DNA of 54,180 bases. It comes from Bacteroidales bacterium (GTDB lineage: Bacteria; Bacteroidota; Bacteroidia; Bacteroidales; UBA932). The notes under the pieces were generated by a model. The model was not told where the DNA came from. It saw nothing but the letters and a program-made list of their open reading frames with translations, and did not search any database. The translations under genes were made by a program, and so were the position numbers. Where the stretch lies: assembly GCA_024398125.1 (NCBI GenBank), contig JAKSJO010000018.1:1-54180 (forward strand), written 5' to 3'. Below, one piece after another: positions 1 through 8,266 of the stretch. Each line of letters starts with the position of its first letter. Positions within the stretch are counted from its first letter, which is position 1.

Positions 1-34
1 CTGCCCCACCAGGTGGGAGAGTAGGTAGCTGCCG
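1..34 (+). rRNA. rrf: 5S ribosomal RNA, 3' end only
   Basis: The first 34 bases read as the last third of a 5S rRNA. They contain the typical GGTGGGAGAGTAGGT stretch followed by the terminal helix strand GCTGCC. The rest of the gene, and presumably an rRNA operon, lies before the window. A rho-independent terminator follows ten bases later, which fits the end of an rRNA operon. The exact mature 3' end is uncertain by a few bases. Confidence 0.75.
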
Positions 35-43
35 TTCTTCGAA

Positions 44-82
44 TTCCTGATCATCTTTTCGATGGTCAGGAATTTTTGTTTT
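44..82 (+). terminator. rho-independent terminator of the rRNA operon
   Basis: A 12-bp stem (44-55 with 61-72, one G-U pair) closes a 5-base loop and is followed by TTTTTGTTTT. It lies directly downstream of the 5S rRNA end. Confidence 0.85.
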
Positions 83-140
83 ATACTGTTCCTGACCTGA
101 GTTTCAAATCAGAGAATCTATGCTTCCTGAACATCCATAC

Positions 141-176
141 AAATAAAGCCACACCGTTAAGGATGTGGCTTTATTT
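141..176. terminator. bidirectional terminator, mainly for the leftward glycosyltransferase gene
   Basis: A perfect inverted repeat (AAATAAAGCCACA with its complement) has A-rich and T-rich flanks on both sides, so it can work in both directions. It lies about 50 bases past the stop of the leftward glycosyltransferase gene. Bases 83-140, between the two hairpins, hold nothing I recognise. Confidence 0.75.
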
Positions 177-225
177 GATTATTCGGAGTTGAAGACTGTT
201 TTCAAATGAAATATAGCTTCTATTA

Positions 226-1179
226 TCAGATTGTCTCTTTGATATTGTATTTGTTCCTGTCGTTTGAGGTGCGTGAAATCATTTCACAAATGAATCCTGC
301 GAGGAAAAGAATTACGCCCATCAAGACTGCAACCAAGGCAAGATAGAAGAGTGGCTGGTCTGTCACAGCGCGGTATTTGAGATGATGTGCCTGGTTTATC
401 AGCTTAGCAGCAATGATCCATGCTGTCATTACGAATCCAACTATGAACATAAAGATTCCTGTGTACCCGAAAAAATGCATTGGCTTCTTTCCGAAGGTGC
501 TGAGAAACCATAATGACATAAGGTCAAGGAAACCATTAACGAAGCGTTCCATGCCGAATTTGCTTTTTCCGAACTTGCGCTTCTGGTGGTGAACAGGCTT
601 TTCTCCTATCTTTGTATAGCCGGCGTTCTTGGCCAGGTATGGAATGTACCTGTGCATTTCACCGTAGACTTCTATGCTCTTGACAACCTCTTTCTTGTAG
701 GCCTTGAGGCCACAGTTCATATCGTGCAGCTTTATGCCTGTGATGCACCTTGCTGTGGCATTATAAAGCTTTGACGGAAGATTCTTGGTGAGTTTGTTGT
801 CCTGTCTGTGCTGCTTCCAGCCTGAAACGACATCATAGTCCTCCTCGACTATCATCCTGTACATTTCAGGTATCTCTTCTGGAGAGTCCTGAAGGTCGGC
901 GTCCATTGTGATGACAACGTTTCCTTCTGCCTTTTCGAAGCCGCAGTAGAGAGCTGCAGACTTGCCGTAGTTTCTTCTGAAAGAGATGCCCTTGATCTTC
1001 TCGTCCTTTGCAGACAGGGCTTTGACGCATTTCCAAGAGCCATCATTGCTGCCGTCATCTACGAGAATGACCTCGTAGTCATAGCCCTCTCGTGTCATCA
1101 CCTGGTCAATCCAGCTGACGAGCTCCGGAATGGACTCTTCCTCGTTGAAAAGAGGGACTACTATTGAAATGTCTTTCAT
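226..1179 (-). CDS. glycosyltransferase family 2, polyprenyl-phosphate type
   Basis: A GT-A fold glycosyltransferase of the dolichol/undecaprenyl-phosphate sugar transferase group (DPM1, GtrB, ArnC-like), 317 residues. The N-terminus has the family start ISIVVPLFNEEESI, then VDDGSNDGS and the metal-binding MDADLQD. Two membrane helices near residues 235-262 and 275-300 are the usual GtrB-type C-terminal anchor. It probably charges a lipid carrier with a sugar at the inner membrane. The ATG at 1179 is preferred; a GTG at 1182 would share a base with the upstream stop codon. It is translationally coupled to the DUF4199 gene. The sugar cannot be told from sequence. Confidence 0.88.
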   Translation of the reverse strand: MKDISIVVPLFNEEESIPELVSWIDQVMTREGYDYEVILVDDGSNDGSWKCVKALSAKDEKIKGISFRRNYGKSAALYCGFEKAEGNVVITMDADLQDSPEEIPEMYRMIVEEDYDVVSGWKQHRQDNKLTKNLPSKLYNATARCITGIKLHDMNCGLKAYKKEVVKSIEVYGEMHRYIPYLAKNAGYTKIGEKPVHHQKRKFGKSKFGMERFVNGFLDLMSLWFLSTFGKKPMHFFGYTGIFMFIVGFVMTAWIIAAKLINQAHHLKYRAVTDQPLFYLALVAVLMGVILFLAGFICEMISRTSNDRNKYNIKETI

Positions 1180-1181
1180 CA

Positions 1182-1742
1182 CTAGAAATCAGTTGTGTCT
1201 TCGAATGGATTCTGGCTAGGGATATTCCTAGATACGATTGCGGAAAGAATGCAGCCATAGATGAAGCAGTAGAAGAAGTTTGTAAAGAATGAAATTCTTC
1301 CCATGTCTCCACTCATCTCTTCAATCTGGCTGAGCTCATCTGCTGACATGATGTTGGAATAGCTTTCGAGAATCATTTCGAATGACTCGTTGAACATGTC
1401 AGGGTTGATATAGCTGACATACGCAAGGCTGAAAGCGGAATACACCAGCGCTGAAAGAGCCGCCGCCATGATTCCAAGTCTTCTTGTATGCATGTTGTCT
1501 GCGTCAGGAAAATCCTTGCAGAGCTTTTTCATGAAAAACTTCATGAGCCAGATGCATCCGAAAAACTTCGCTGCCCAGAGAATCAGTCCCAAGAATGAGC
1601 CAAGCAGGTTCAACGCTACGGATCCACTCTTGATTGCCAGGAGCGGATTGATCAGCATGAATGTACATGATACGGCTCCAAGTGCCAGACCGGCCTTGGA
1701 TGCCACGTCCCAGAGTGATTTTCCGTTTATGCCTTGTTCCAT
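1182..1742 (-). CDS. DUF4199 family membrane protein
   Basis: A 186-residue inner-membrane protein with four hydrophobic segments, near residues 15-35, 42-70, 88-110 and 148-170. It resembles DUF4199, a Bacteroidota family of unknown function that is often encoded just before a GtrB-like glycosyltransferase, as here. The stop codon overlaps or nearly touches the glycosyltransferase start, so the two form one operon. An acidic loop of about 35 residues between helices 3 and 4 is probably exposed. A role as partner of the glycosyltransferase is an inference from pairing only. Confidence 0.8.
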   Translation of the reverse strand: MEQGINGKSLWDVASKAGLALGAVSCTFMLINPLLAIKSGSVALNLLGSFLGLILWAAKFFGCIWLMKFFMKKLCKDFPDADNMHTRRLGIMAAALSALVYSAFSLAYVSYINPDMFNESFEMILESYSNIMSADELSQIEEMSGDMGRISFFTNFFYCFIYGCILSAIVSRNIPSQNPFEDTTDF

Positions 1743-1769
1743 GTCTATCAGATTGTCGTTTGTCTCCTA

Positions 1770-1800
1770 CAAAGATAAGAAGCTGTTTTAAAACAATCAA
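1770..1800 (-). promoter_or_regulatory. promoter for the DUF4199-glycosyltransferase operon
   Basis: On the minus strand, TATCTTTG (1777-1770) matches the Bacteroidota -7 consensus TAnnTTTG. A TTG lies 20 bases upstream (1800-1798). The start codon is 28 bases downstream. Confidence 0.7.
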
Positions 1801-1817
1801 CTTCCCAAAAAATAGAT

Positions 1818-1825
1818 TAACTTTG
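1818..1825 (+). promoter_or_regulatory. -7 element of the thrS operon promoter
   Basis: TAACTTTG matches TAnnTTTG, 88 bases before thrS. No clear TTG is seen at the -33 position. The leader between it and the ATG has no T-box features or convincing tRNA-like fold. Confidence 0.65.
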
Positions 1826-1913
1826 TATGATTGGAAAAAAACGAAGGCTGGCCGAGTTCAAGTACTTGGTTTGTAACTACCGGTCAGTCCCAAACAATTA
1901 ATATTTAGAGTTT

Positions 1914-3875
1914 ATGATCAACATTACATTTCCTGACGGAAGTGTCAGGACCTACAACGAAGGCGTAACCGGTTATGAAATCGCCATGAGCATCAGCCCA
2001 AGACTGGCAGCTGACGTGCTTGCAGTTTCTGTAAAGGCTGCTGATGACACGACTGTAGGCAAAGGAACAACCTATGACCTCATGCGTCCTATCAACATGG
2101 ATGCATCAGTAAATCTTCTCAAGTGGGAAGATGACGACGCAAAGCGCGTATTCTGGCATTCTTCATCACACCTTCTCGCCGAGGCTCTCGAGTCTCTCTA
2201 CCCTGGTGTCAAGTTCGGTATCGGACCAGCTATCGAGAACGGTTTCTATTATGATGTGGATTTCGGTGGACAGCCATTCTCTGAGTCAGATCTTCCTAAG
2301 GTTGAAAAGAAAATGATAGAGCTTGCCCGTACCAAGGAGGCGTTCCAGCGCATCGATGTAAGCAAGGACGAGGCACTCAAGTATTTCACAGAAAAGGGTG
2401 ACCAGTACAAGTGCGAGCTCATCAGCGAGCTCCAGGACGGTACCATCACATATTACCAGAACGGCCAGTTTACTGACCTCTGCCGTGGACCTCATATTCC
2501 TAACACCGAGGTTATCAAGGCTGTCAAGCTTACCGCAATTGCCGGCGCCTACTGGCGTGGCGACGAGAAGCGCAACCAGCTTACCCGTATCTACGGTATC
2601 TCATTCCCTAAGAAGTCTCTTCTCGACGAGTACATCGTCGTCATGGAAGAGGCAAAGAAGAGAGATCACCGCAAGCTCGGAAAGGAGATGGAGCTCTTCA
2701 CCTTCTCTTCTCGAGTCGGCATGGGCCTTCCGTTGTGGCTCCCAAGAGGAGCTCAGTTGCGAAATACACTTGAGACCTTCCTCCGCAAGAAACAGGCTGA
2801 AGCAGGATATCTCCCTGTAGTGACCCCACATATCGGCAGTAAGGATCTTTATGTGACATCTGGACATTATGCAAAATACGGCAAGGATTCGTTCCAGCCT
2901 ATCCATACACCACAGGAGGGTGAGGAGTACCTCCTCAAGCCTATGAACTGCCCTCATCACTGTGAGATCTTCCGCTCGTCACCTCGCTCATACAAGGATC
3001 TTCCACTCCGTTTCGCTGAATTCGGAACCGTATACCGTTACGAGCAGAGCGGTGAGCTCCATGGTCTTACCCGTGTCCGCAGTTTCACCCAGGATGATGC
3101 ACATCTCTTCTGCCGTCCAGATCAGGTGCAGGAGGAGTTCGAGAAGGTTATCGACATCATCCTTTATGTTTTCAAGACTCTCAATTTTGACAACTATCTT
3201 GCACAGGTGTCACTTCGTGACCCTAACAATCCAAGCAAGTATATTGGAAGTGACGAGAACTGGGCAAAGGCGGAGCAGGGCATCATCGATGCTGCAGCGA
3301 ACAAGGGCCTCAAGACAGTTGTAGAGTATGGCGAGGCTGCATTCTATGGTCCTAAGCTCGACTTTATGGTGAAGGATGCAATCGGTAGAAAGTGGCAGCT
3401 TGGAACAATTCAGGTAGATTACAATCTCCCTGAGAGATTCCAGCTCGAGTATACCGACAGCGACGGCAGCAAGAAGCGTCCTGTTATGATTCATCGCGCA
3501 CCATTCGGATCGCTTGAGCGTTTCACTGCAGTGCTTCTTGAGCATACTGGCGGTCATCTTCCTCTCTGGCTCGCTCCTGATCAGGTTAAAGTACTGCCTG
3601 TCAGCGAAAAATACGCAGATTATGCAAAAAAAGTTTGCGATTTGCTGAATAATTCCGAAATTCGCGCTTCCATAGACGGTCGTAACGAGACACTTGGCAA
3701 GAGAATCCGTGAGATCTCTCAGCTCAGGGTCCCTCTTCTTGTGATTGTAGGTGAGAAGGAGGTAGAGGAGCAGACAGTGTCAGTTCGCCGCGAAGGAGTG
3801 GATCAGGGCTCTATGAGCCTCCAGGGATTCCTTGATTACTTCAAGGCTCAGGTGGCAGAGGAACTGTCCGTTTAG
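1914..3875 (+). CDS. thrS: threonyl-tRNA synthetase
   Basis: Class II synthetase charging tRNA-Thr, 653 residues and full length. Domain order: TGS (about 1-62); editing domain with the HxxxH motif HSSSH near residue 82; class II catalytic core with [10 protein letters not shown] (zinc Cys), the motif 2 region around [15 protein letters not shown], and motif 3 [11 protein letters not shown]; then an anticodon-binding domain starting near [10 protein letters not shown]. It heads the infC-rpmI-rplT run, the same order as in many bacteria. The ATG at 1914 gives a normal TGS start ([12 protein letters not shown]). Confidence 0.97.
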   Translation: MINITFPDGSVRTYNEGVTGYEIAMSISPRLAADVLAVSVKAADDTTVGKGTTYDLMRPINMDASVNLLKWEDDDAKRVFWHSSSHLLAEALESLYPGVKFGIGPAIENGFYYDVDFGGQPFSESDLPKVEKKMIELARTKEAFQRIDVSKDEALKYFTEKGDQYKCELISELQDGTITYYQNGQFTDLCRGPHIPNTEVIKAVKLTAIAGAYWRGDEKRNQLTRIYGISFPKKSLLDEYIVVMEEAKKRDHRKLGKEMELFTFSSRVGMGLPLWLPRGAQLRNTLETFLRKKQAEAGYLPVVTPHIGSKDLYVTSGHYAKYGKDSFQPIHTPQEGEEYLLKPMNCPHHCEIFRSSPRSYKDLPLRFAEFGTVYRYEQSGELHGLTRVRSFTQDDAHLFCRPDQVQEEFEKVIDIILYVFKTLNFDNYLAQVSLRDPNNPSKYIGSDENWAKAEQGIIDAAANKGLKTVVEYGEAAFYGPKLDFMVKDAIGRKWQLGTIQVDYNLPERFQLEYTDSDGSKKRPVMIHRAPFGSLERFTAVLLEHTGGHLPLWLAPDQVKVLPVSEKYADYAKKVCDLLNNSEIRASIDGRNETLGKRIREISQLRVPLLVIVGEKEVEEQTVSVRREGVDQGSMSLQGFLDYFKAQVAEELSV

Positions 3876-3903
3876 TTATTAACAATTTAAAGAGGAAAAC
3901 ACT

Positions 3904-4509
3904 ATCGCAACGCCTTTCAAACCCGGTCCTAGACCGGCTGGTCCAAGACCTAACAACGGACCAAAGAACAGATTCCAGAATCAGAAGAAAGCTGATGACG
4001 AACTGAACATCAATGAGGAGATTACCGCTCCTCAGGTACGCCTTGTAGGAGACAACATCCCTGAGCAGGGCATCTATCCGATCGCCAAGGCTATGGCCAT
4101 GGCTGACGAACTCGGTCTGGATCTTGTGGAAATCACTGCGAAGTCGGATCCTCCTGTTTGCAAGATTCTCGACTACAGCAAGTATCTCTATCAGCAGCGC
4201 AAGAAGGCTAAGGAGATGAAGTCGAATTCTGCAAAGATCGTGATCAAGGAAATCCGTTTCGGTCCAAACACCGACGAGCATGACTTCCAGTTCAAGCTGA
4301 AGCATGCCCAGGAGTTCCTTCAGGAAGGTTCCAAGGTAAAGGCTTCAATCTTTTTCCGTGGCCGTTCGATCCAGTTCGCCGATCAGGGCGAGAAGCAGCT
4401 TCTCCGCTTTGCAGTCGAACTTGAGGAATACGGAAGAGCTGAGAACATGCCTGTTCTCGAAGGAAAGAGAATGACGATGATGCTTGCTCCTCTCAAGAAG
4501 AAACAGTAG
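3904..4509 (+). CDS. infC: translation initiation factor IF-3, ATC start codon
   Basis: IF-3 binds the 30S subunit and proofreads start-codon choice. The frame is open from a TAA at 3880 and contains no ATG until 4093, which lies well inside the conserved N-domain (INEEITAPQVRLVGDN comes earlier). The best start is ATC at 3904, with AAAGAGG ending 8 bases upstream, giving 201 residues. Rare start codons in infC (ATT, ATC) are the classical basis of IF-3 autoregulation. The N-terminal extension before the core is rich in Pro, Arg and Asn. The C-domain (KIVIKEIRFGPN, KASIFFRGR) is complete. The gene sits 28 bases after thrS. Confidence 0.93.
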   Translation: MATPFKPGPRPAGPRPNNGPKNRFQNQKKADDELNINEEITAPQVRLVGDNIPEQGIYPIAKAMAMADELGLDLVEITAKSDPPVCKILDYSKYLYQQRKKAKEMKSNSAKIVIKEIRFGPNTDEHDFQFKLKHAQEFLQEGSKVKASIFFRGRSIQFADQGEKQLLRFAVELEEYGRAENMPVLEGKRMTMMLAPLKKKQ

Positions 4510-4554
4510 TCCGCTTGGCGGATACTAATTATAAACCAATAATTATTATAAAAA

Positions 4555-4749
4555 ATGGCAAAGCTTAAGTCCATCTCCGGTGCCAAAAAGCGTTTCACGC
4601 TTACCGGATCGGGTAAAATCAAGAGAAAGCACGCTTACCACAGCCACATTCTCACCAAGAAGACCAAGAAGCAGAAGAGAAACCTCGACCACTTCGCTAT
4701 CGTAGAGAAGGTCGACGTTAAACGCGTAAAGGAGCTTCTTGCAATCTAA
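4555..4749 (+). CDS. rpmI: 50S ribosomal protein L35
   Basis: 64 residues, very basic. It has the L35 signature: K-rich N-terminus, [20 protein letters not shown], and [10 protein letters not shown]. It lies between infC and rplT, the universal order. The ATG at 4555 is preceded by an A/T-rich stretch rather than a Shine-Dalgarno, as is common in Bacteroidota. Confidence 0.97.
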   Translation: MAKLKSISGAKKRFTLTGSGKIKRKHAYHSHILTKKTKKQKRNLDHFAIVEKVDVKRVKELLAI

Positions 4750-4824
4750 TTAATGTTAAACTTGGATGAGCAGTAAAGAAAGAACTTCGAAAGGAAGTCA
4801 CTGCCTCCATAAATCAAATCAATT

Positions 4825-5169
4825 ATGCCAAGATCAGTAAATTCAGTTGCTTCAAGGGCACGCCGCAAGAAGATTCTTAAGAGAACCCGCGGTAATTTCC
4901 TCTCAAGGAAGAATGTTTGGACCGTAGCAAAGAACACCTATGAGAAGGGTTTGACCTACGCTTACCGTGATCGTAAGGCAAAGAAGCGCAACTTCCGCGC
5001 TCTTTGGATCCAGAGAATCAACGCTGCCGCTCGTCAGTATGGCCTTTCATACTCACAGTTCATGGGCAGACTTGCAAAGCAGAACATCAGTCTCAACCGC
5101 AAGGTTCTCGCAGACCTCGCCATGAATAATCCTCAGGCATTTGAGGCTATCATCAATTCTGTAAAGTAG
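4825..5169 (+). CDS. rplT: 50S ribosomal protein L20
   Basis: 114 residues, normal length for L20. It has the hallmark [19 protein letters not shown] start, then [11 protein letters not shown] and the C-terminal [17 protein letters not shown]20 nucleates 50S assembly and represses its own operon in several phyla; I see no L20-type operator here. There are 75 non-coding bases between rpmI and this gene. Confidence 0.97.
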   Translation: MPRSVNSVASRARRKKILKRTRGNFLSRKNVWTVAKNTYEKGLTYAYRDRKAKKRNFRALWIQRINAAARQYGLSYSQFMGRLAKQNISLNRKVLADLAMNNPQAFEAIINSVK

Positions 5170-5176
5170 TTGACAG

Positions 5177-6523
5177 GTGAGCTTGAAGGAATTTCGCCAG
5201 AACAGATATGTAAGGTTCGGCGCTGCCGCCCTGCTTTATATTCTGTGGGTGATATGGCTCGGAAACTATTGGTGGCTCCTCGGCCTGGCAGTTCTATTTG
5301 ACTATAATGTAACAAAGAAAGTCAACTGGACGCCTTGGAAAAAGGAGTACAAGGAGGGAGAAAAGAGAAACGCATTCCTCGACTGGCTGGATGCAGTCAT
5401 CTACGCCGTTGTCCTGGTTACTTTCCTGAACATCTTCTTCTTCCAGGCCTTCAAGATTCCTTCATCATCTATGGAGAGTTCTCTCTACACTGGAGATCAT
5501 CTCTTCGTTGAAAAGCTGACATATGGTCCGGCGATACCCCAGACTCCGCTGACCATCCCTTTCACTCATAATCAAATCATGGGAAAGAAGTCGTACTCGA
5601 CTCTTATCCACAATGATTACAGGAGACTCAAGGGATTCAGGGAGGTAAGGAACGGAGACATCGTCGTATTCGGATTCCCAAATGGAGATTCGGTACTTGT
5701 CAAGGCACCTTCAGAGGATTATTACACTCTTGTAAGGATGTACGGCAAGGATATGGTGGAAAACAGACTTGGACCTGTGATCTCCCGTCCATCGGACAAG
5801 AAAGATCATTACGTAAAGAGGTGTGTAGCCGTTGCTGGTGAAACACTCGAGGTCAAGGAAGGATTGGTTTACGTCAATTCAGTAAAGCAGGAAGTTTTCC
5901 CTGGCGTTCAGCTCAGCTACGAAGTCAAGACCGAAGGTCAGAGACTCAATTCGAAGTTCATTGAAAAATTAGGACTCAATCTCGGAGAACTTTATTTCGA
6001 CCCGAATCTCCCTGGTTATCCTGCAATGCCTCTCACGGCAAAGATGTTGGAGAAGGTCAGTGTGCAGCCTGGTGTTGCAAGCGTAAGGCCTAACCTGGAT
6101 CCCCAGGAGGATCCTCTCTATCTCTTCCCATACGTGGAGACAGGCTGGACCAGAGACAGCTACGGACCGATCTGGGTTCCGGAAAAGGGAGCGACGGTAA
6201 AGCTCACAGCGGAGACTCTTCCTTTCTACAGGAGAATCATCACCGCCTACGAGGGCAACGAGCTCAAGGTTGAGAACGATGGTACCATTCTCATCAATGG
6301 TATAGCTGCGGATGAGTATACTTTCCAGCAGAATTATTACTTCATGATGGGAGACAACAGACATAATTCGCTTGACTCGCGATATTGGGGATTCGTCCCT
6401 GAGGATCATGTAGTCGGAACGCCTATTATGGTTTGGCTCTCAACGGACAGGGACCGGAAATTCCCTAAGAACATACGATGGGGCAGATTCTTCAAAATTG
6501 TGAGGAATACTTGCAACAATTAA
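5177..6523 (+). CDS. lepB: signal peptidase I, large Bacteroidota form
   Basis: Removes signal peptides at the periplasmic face of the inner membrane. Two N-terminal membrane segments (about 14-42 and 70-92) are followed by the catalytic serine motif KIPSSSMESS (Ser98) and the general-base lysine in YVKRCVAVAGE (Lys214). The box GDNRHNSLDSRYWGFV is near residue 395. At 448 residues it is long because of an insert of about 130 residues between the lysine box and the GDNR box, as seen in Bacteroidota homologues. The GTG at 5177, 7 bases after rplT, is chosen; no ATG occurs before the first helix. It is apparently read through from the ribosomal operon. Confidence 0.92.
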   Translation: MSLKEFRQNRYVRFGAAALLYILWVIWLGNYWWLLGLAVLFDYNVTKKVNWTPWKKEYKEGEKRNAFLDWLDAVIYAVVLVTFLNIFFFQAFKIPSSSMESSLYTGDHLFVEKLTYGPAIPQTPLTIPFTHNQIMGKKSYSTLIHNDYRRLKGFREVRNGDIVVFGFPNGDSVLVKAPSEDYYTLVRMYGKDMVENRLGPVISRPSDKKDHYVKRCVAVAGETLEVKEGLVYVNSVKQEVFPGVQLSYEVKTEGQRLNSKFIEKLGLNLGELYFDPNLPGYPAMPLTAKMLEKVSVQPGVASVRPNLDPQEDPLYLFPYVETGWTRDSYGPIWVPEKGATVKLTAETLPFYRRIITAYEGNELKVENDGTILINGIAADEYTFQQNYYFMMGDNRHNSLDSRYWGFVPEDHVVGTPIMVWLSTDRDRKFPKNIRWGRFFKIVRNTCNN

Positions 6524-6541
6524 ATAAAACAACGAAATTTG
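6511..6541 (+). promoter_or_regulatory. probable promoter of rpmB-rpmG-DUF4295
   Basis: TTG (6511-6513), 20 bases, then GAAATTTG (6534-6541), which differs from TAnnTTTG at the first base only. It begins inside the lepB end and lies 44 bases before rpmB. Confidence 0.5.
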
Positions 6542-6585
6542 CGCCCGTCGTAAATTGTTAAGAATCAAAATAAAAAGTAAAAGAT

Positions 6586-6828
6586 ATGGCAAAGGTTTGT
6601 CAAGTAACCGGAAGAAAGAGAATGATCGGAAACAATGTTTCCCACTCTAAGCTGCGCACCAAGCGTACTTTTTCTCTGAACCTCAAGACCAAGAAGTTCT
6701 GGTCTGAGGAGGAGCAGAGATTCATCACCCTCAAGGTATCTGCCAAGGGTATGAGAATCATCGAGAAGAACGGACTCGAGGCTACTCTCCGTGACGCTCA
6801 GAAGAATGGATTGATTAACCTCGTTTAA
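6586..6828 (+). CDS. rpmB: 50S ribosomal protein L28
   Basis: 80 residues with the L28 start MAKVCQVTGRKRMIGNNVSH and the basic RTFSLNLKTKKFW segment. First gene of the L28-L33-DUF4295 cluster, an arrangement typical of Bacteroidota. Only one cysteine is present, so this is the zinc-free form. Confidence 0.97.
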   Translation: MAKVCQVTGRKRMIGNNVSHSKLRTKRTFSLNLKTKKFWSEEEQRFITLKVSAKGMRIIEKNGLEATLRDAQKNGLINLV

Positions 6829-6840
6829 TTCCCTTGAATT

Positions 6841-7029
6841 ATGGCAAAGAAATCTAAAGGAAACAGAATCCAGGTGATCCTTGAGTGCACCGAGCAGAGA
6901 GAGAGCGGTGTTCCAGGAATGTCAAGATACATTACCACCAAGAACAAGAAGAACACTCCTGAGCGTCTCGAGCGCAAGAAGTACAACCCTTACCTCAAGA
7001 AGGTAACTGTTCATCGCGAAATTAAATAA
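6841..7029 (+). CDS. rpmG: 50S ribosomal protein L33, zinc-free form
   Basis: 62 residues with the L33 features [28 protein letters not shown] and [16 protein letters not shown] single cysteine means the zinc ribbon is absent, the so-called C-minus form. It lies 12 bases after rpmB. Confidence 0.97.
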   Translation: MAKKSKGNRIQVILECTEQRESGVPGMSRYITTKNKKNTPERLERKKYNPYLKKVTVHREIK

Positions 7030-7041
7030 TACGAATAGACT

Positions 7042-7200
7042 ATGGCAAAGAAAGCAGTCGCTACATTCGCAGCAAAGGCCGGTGCTAAGAGCATGGTTCG
7101 TTGCATCCGTATGGAGAAGTCTCCAAAGACCGGTGCTTACGTTTTCACTGAGCAGGTTATCGAGGAGGCTAAGGCAAAGGAGTTCTTCGAGAAGAAGTAA
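7042..7200 (+). CDS. DUF4295 small basic protein
   Basis: A 52-residue Lys/Ala-rich protein beginning MAKKAVATFAAKAG and ending AKEFFEKK, 12 bases after rpmG. It matches DUF4295, a Bacteroidota family nearly always encoded directly after L33. Its basic composition and constant place suggest a small ribosome-associated protein, but no function can be read from the sequence. The operon ends with the terminator at 7220. Confidence 0.88.
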   Translation: MAKKAVATFAAKAGAKSMVRCIRMEKSPKTGAYVFTEQVIEEAKAKEFFEKK

Positions 7201-7219
7201 TCTTATCGATACATACCAG

Positions 7220-7255
7220 AACGGCGCAGTCCAATAGGATTGTGCCGTTTTTTTT
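7220..7255 (+). terminator. terminator of the rpmB-rpmG-DUF4295 operon
   Basis: A 13-bp stem (7220-7232 with about 7237-7249, with G-U pairs), a 4-base loop, then eight Ts. Confidence 0.9.
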
Positions 7256-7270
7256 ATCGTATGCATTTCG

Positions 7271-7278
7271 TATCTTTG
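7271..7278 (+). promoter_or_regulatory. -7 element of the ftsY operon promoter
   Basis: TATCTTTG, an exact TAnnTTTG match, 40 bases before the ftsY ATG at 7319. Transcription should start near 7284, so an in-frame TTG at 7280 cannot be the start codon. Confidence 0.7.
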
Positions 7279-7318
7279 CTTGATTAAGCAATGCAGCAGC
7301 GTTGCGTGTTTTTTGACT

Positions 7319-8251
7319 ATGGGATTATTTGATAAAGGAGTTCGCAAGACAAAGGAAAGTTTCTTCTCGAAACTCTCCAGGGCTATCGTGGGCAAATCCC
7401 GCGTGGACGACGATGTGCTTGACGCTATCGAGGAAGCTCTTGTTTCCTCTGACATGGGTGTGGATACAACCCTGAAGATTATAGACAGACTTGAGGAACG
7501 TGTCGAGAGAGACAAATACATGTCCTTCGAGGAGCTTGTAGGAATGCTTCGTGACGAGATCGGAGCACTCATGGACATCCAGGAAGAAAAGAAGCTCGCA
7601 GACTTCGGTTCGATGCCGTCAAAGCCATATGTCATCATGGTGGTTGGTGTGAACGGTGTCGGAAAGACAACCACGATAGGCAAGCTTGCATCCAAGTTCA
7701 AGTCTCAGGGAAAGAAGGTCATCCTCGGCGCAGCGGATACATTCCGTGCGGCAGCTGTGGAACAGCTCGAAATCTGGGCCGAGCGTGCAGGTGTAGACAT
7801 TGTCCGACAGGCTATGGGAGCAGATCCTGCATCGGTGGCTTATGACAGTGTAAGTGCCGCCGTTGCCAGAGATGCCGATGTCGTCATCATCGACACTGCC
7901 GGTCGACTCCATAACCGAATCGACCTCATGAATGAACTTACAAAGATCCGTAACGTCATGCGTAAGGTCATTCCGGATGCACCGCATGAGGTCATGCTCG
8001 TACTCGACGCATCAACCGGCCAGAATGCCTTCCAGCAGGCAAAGGAGTTCTCGCGTGCTACAGATGTCAATTCCCTCGCAGTCACCAAGCTTGACGGAAC
8101 TGCCAAGGGTGGCGTTGTGATCGGAATCGTTGACCAGTTCCAGGTTCCTATCCGCTTCCTCGGAATAGGCGAGGGCATCGACGACCTGAAACCATTCGAC
8201 AAGAAGGAATTCGTGGAGTCCCTCTTCACGATCGATGATTTGAAGAAATAA
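7319..8251 (+). CDS. ftsY: signal recognition particle receptor FtsY
   Basis: SRP-family GTPase that docks the SRP-ribosome complex at the membrane. 310 residues. The N-domain helices are followed by the G-domain: G1 GVNGVGKTTTIGKLA, then GAADTFRAAAVEQL, DTAGRLHN, the TKLDGTAKGG box, and a C-terminal IGEGIDDLKPFD. The acidic A-domain of E. coli FtsY is missing, as usual in Bacteroidota. The start is set at the ATG 7319 (MGLFDKG), because the in-frame upstream TTG lies at or before the predicted transcript start. It heads an operon with pheT. Confidence 0.96.
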   Translation: MGLFDKGVRKTKESFFSKLSRAIVGKSRVDDDVLDAIEEALVSSDMGVDTTLKIIDRLEERVERDKYMSFEELVGMLRDEIGALMDIQEEKKLADFGSMPSKPYVIMVVGVNGVGKTTTIGKLASKFKSQGKKVILGAADTFRAAAVEQLEIWAERAGVDIVRQAMGADPASVAYDSVSAAVARDADVVIIDTAGRLHNRIDLMNELTKIRNVMRKVIPDAPHEVMLVLDASTGQNAFQQAKEFSRATDVNSLAVTKLDGTAKGGVVIGIVDQFQVPIRFLGIGEGIDDLKPFDKKEFVESLFTIDDLKK

Positions 8252-8266
8252 AAAACATAAACAGAT

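Noticed and set aside
1826-1913. Riboswitch, T-box or tRNA-mimic leader before thrS
   Set aside because: I looked for specifier-loop, T-box or anticodon-like structure and found only weak, short pairings.
4093-4509. Shorter infC starting at ATG 4093
   Set aside because: It would remove the conserved IF-3 N-domain that is clearly coded in frame upstream; the ATC start at 3904 explains the frame.
7280-7318. TTG start for ftsY
   Set aside because: It lies within or directly after the -7 element, so it is unlikely to be in the transcript; the ATG at 7319 gives the normal FtsY start.
6922-7701. 259-codon open frame on the minus strand over rpmG, DUF4295 and ftsY
   Set aside because: It lies antisense to three well-supported genes and a terminator, has Ser-rich composition typical of an antisense shadow, and no promoter or family features.
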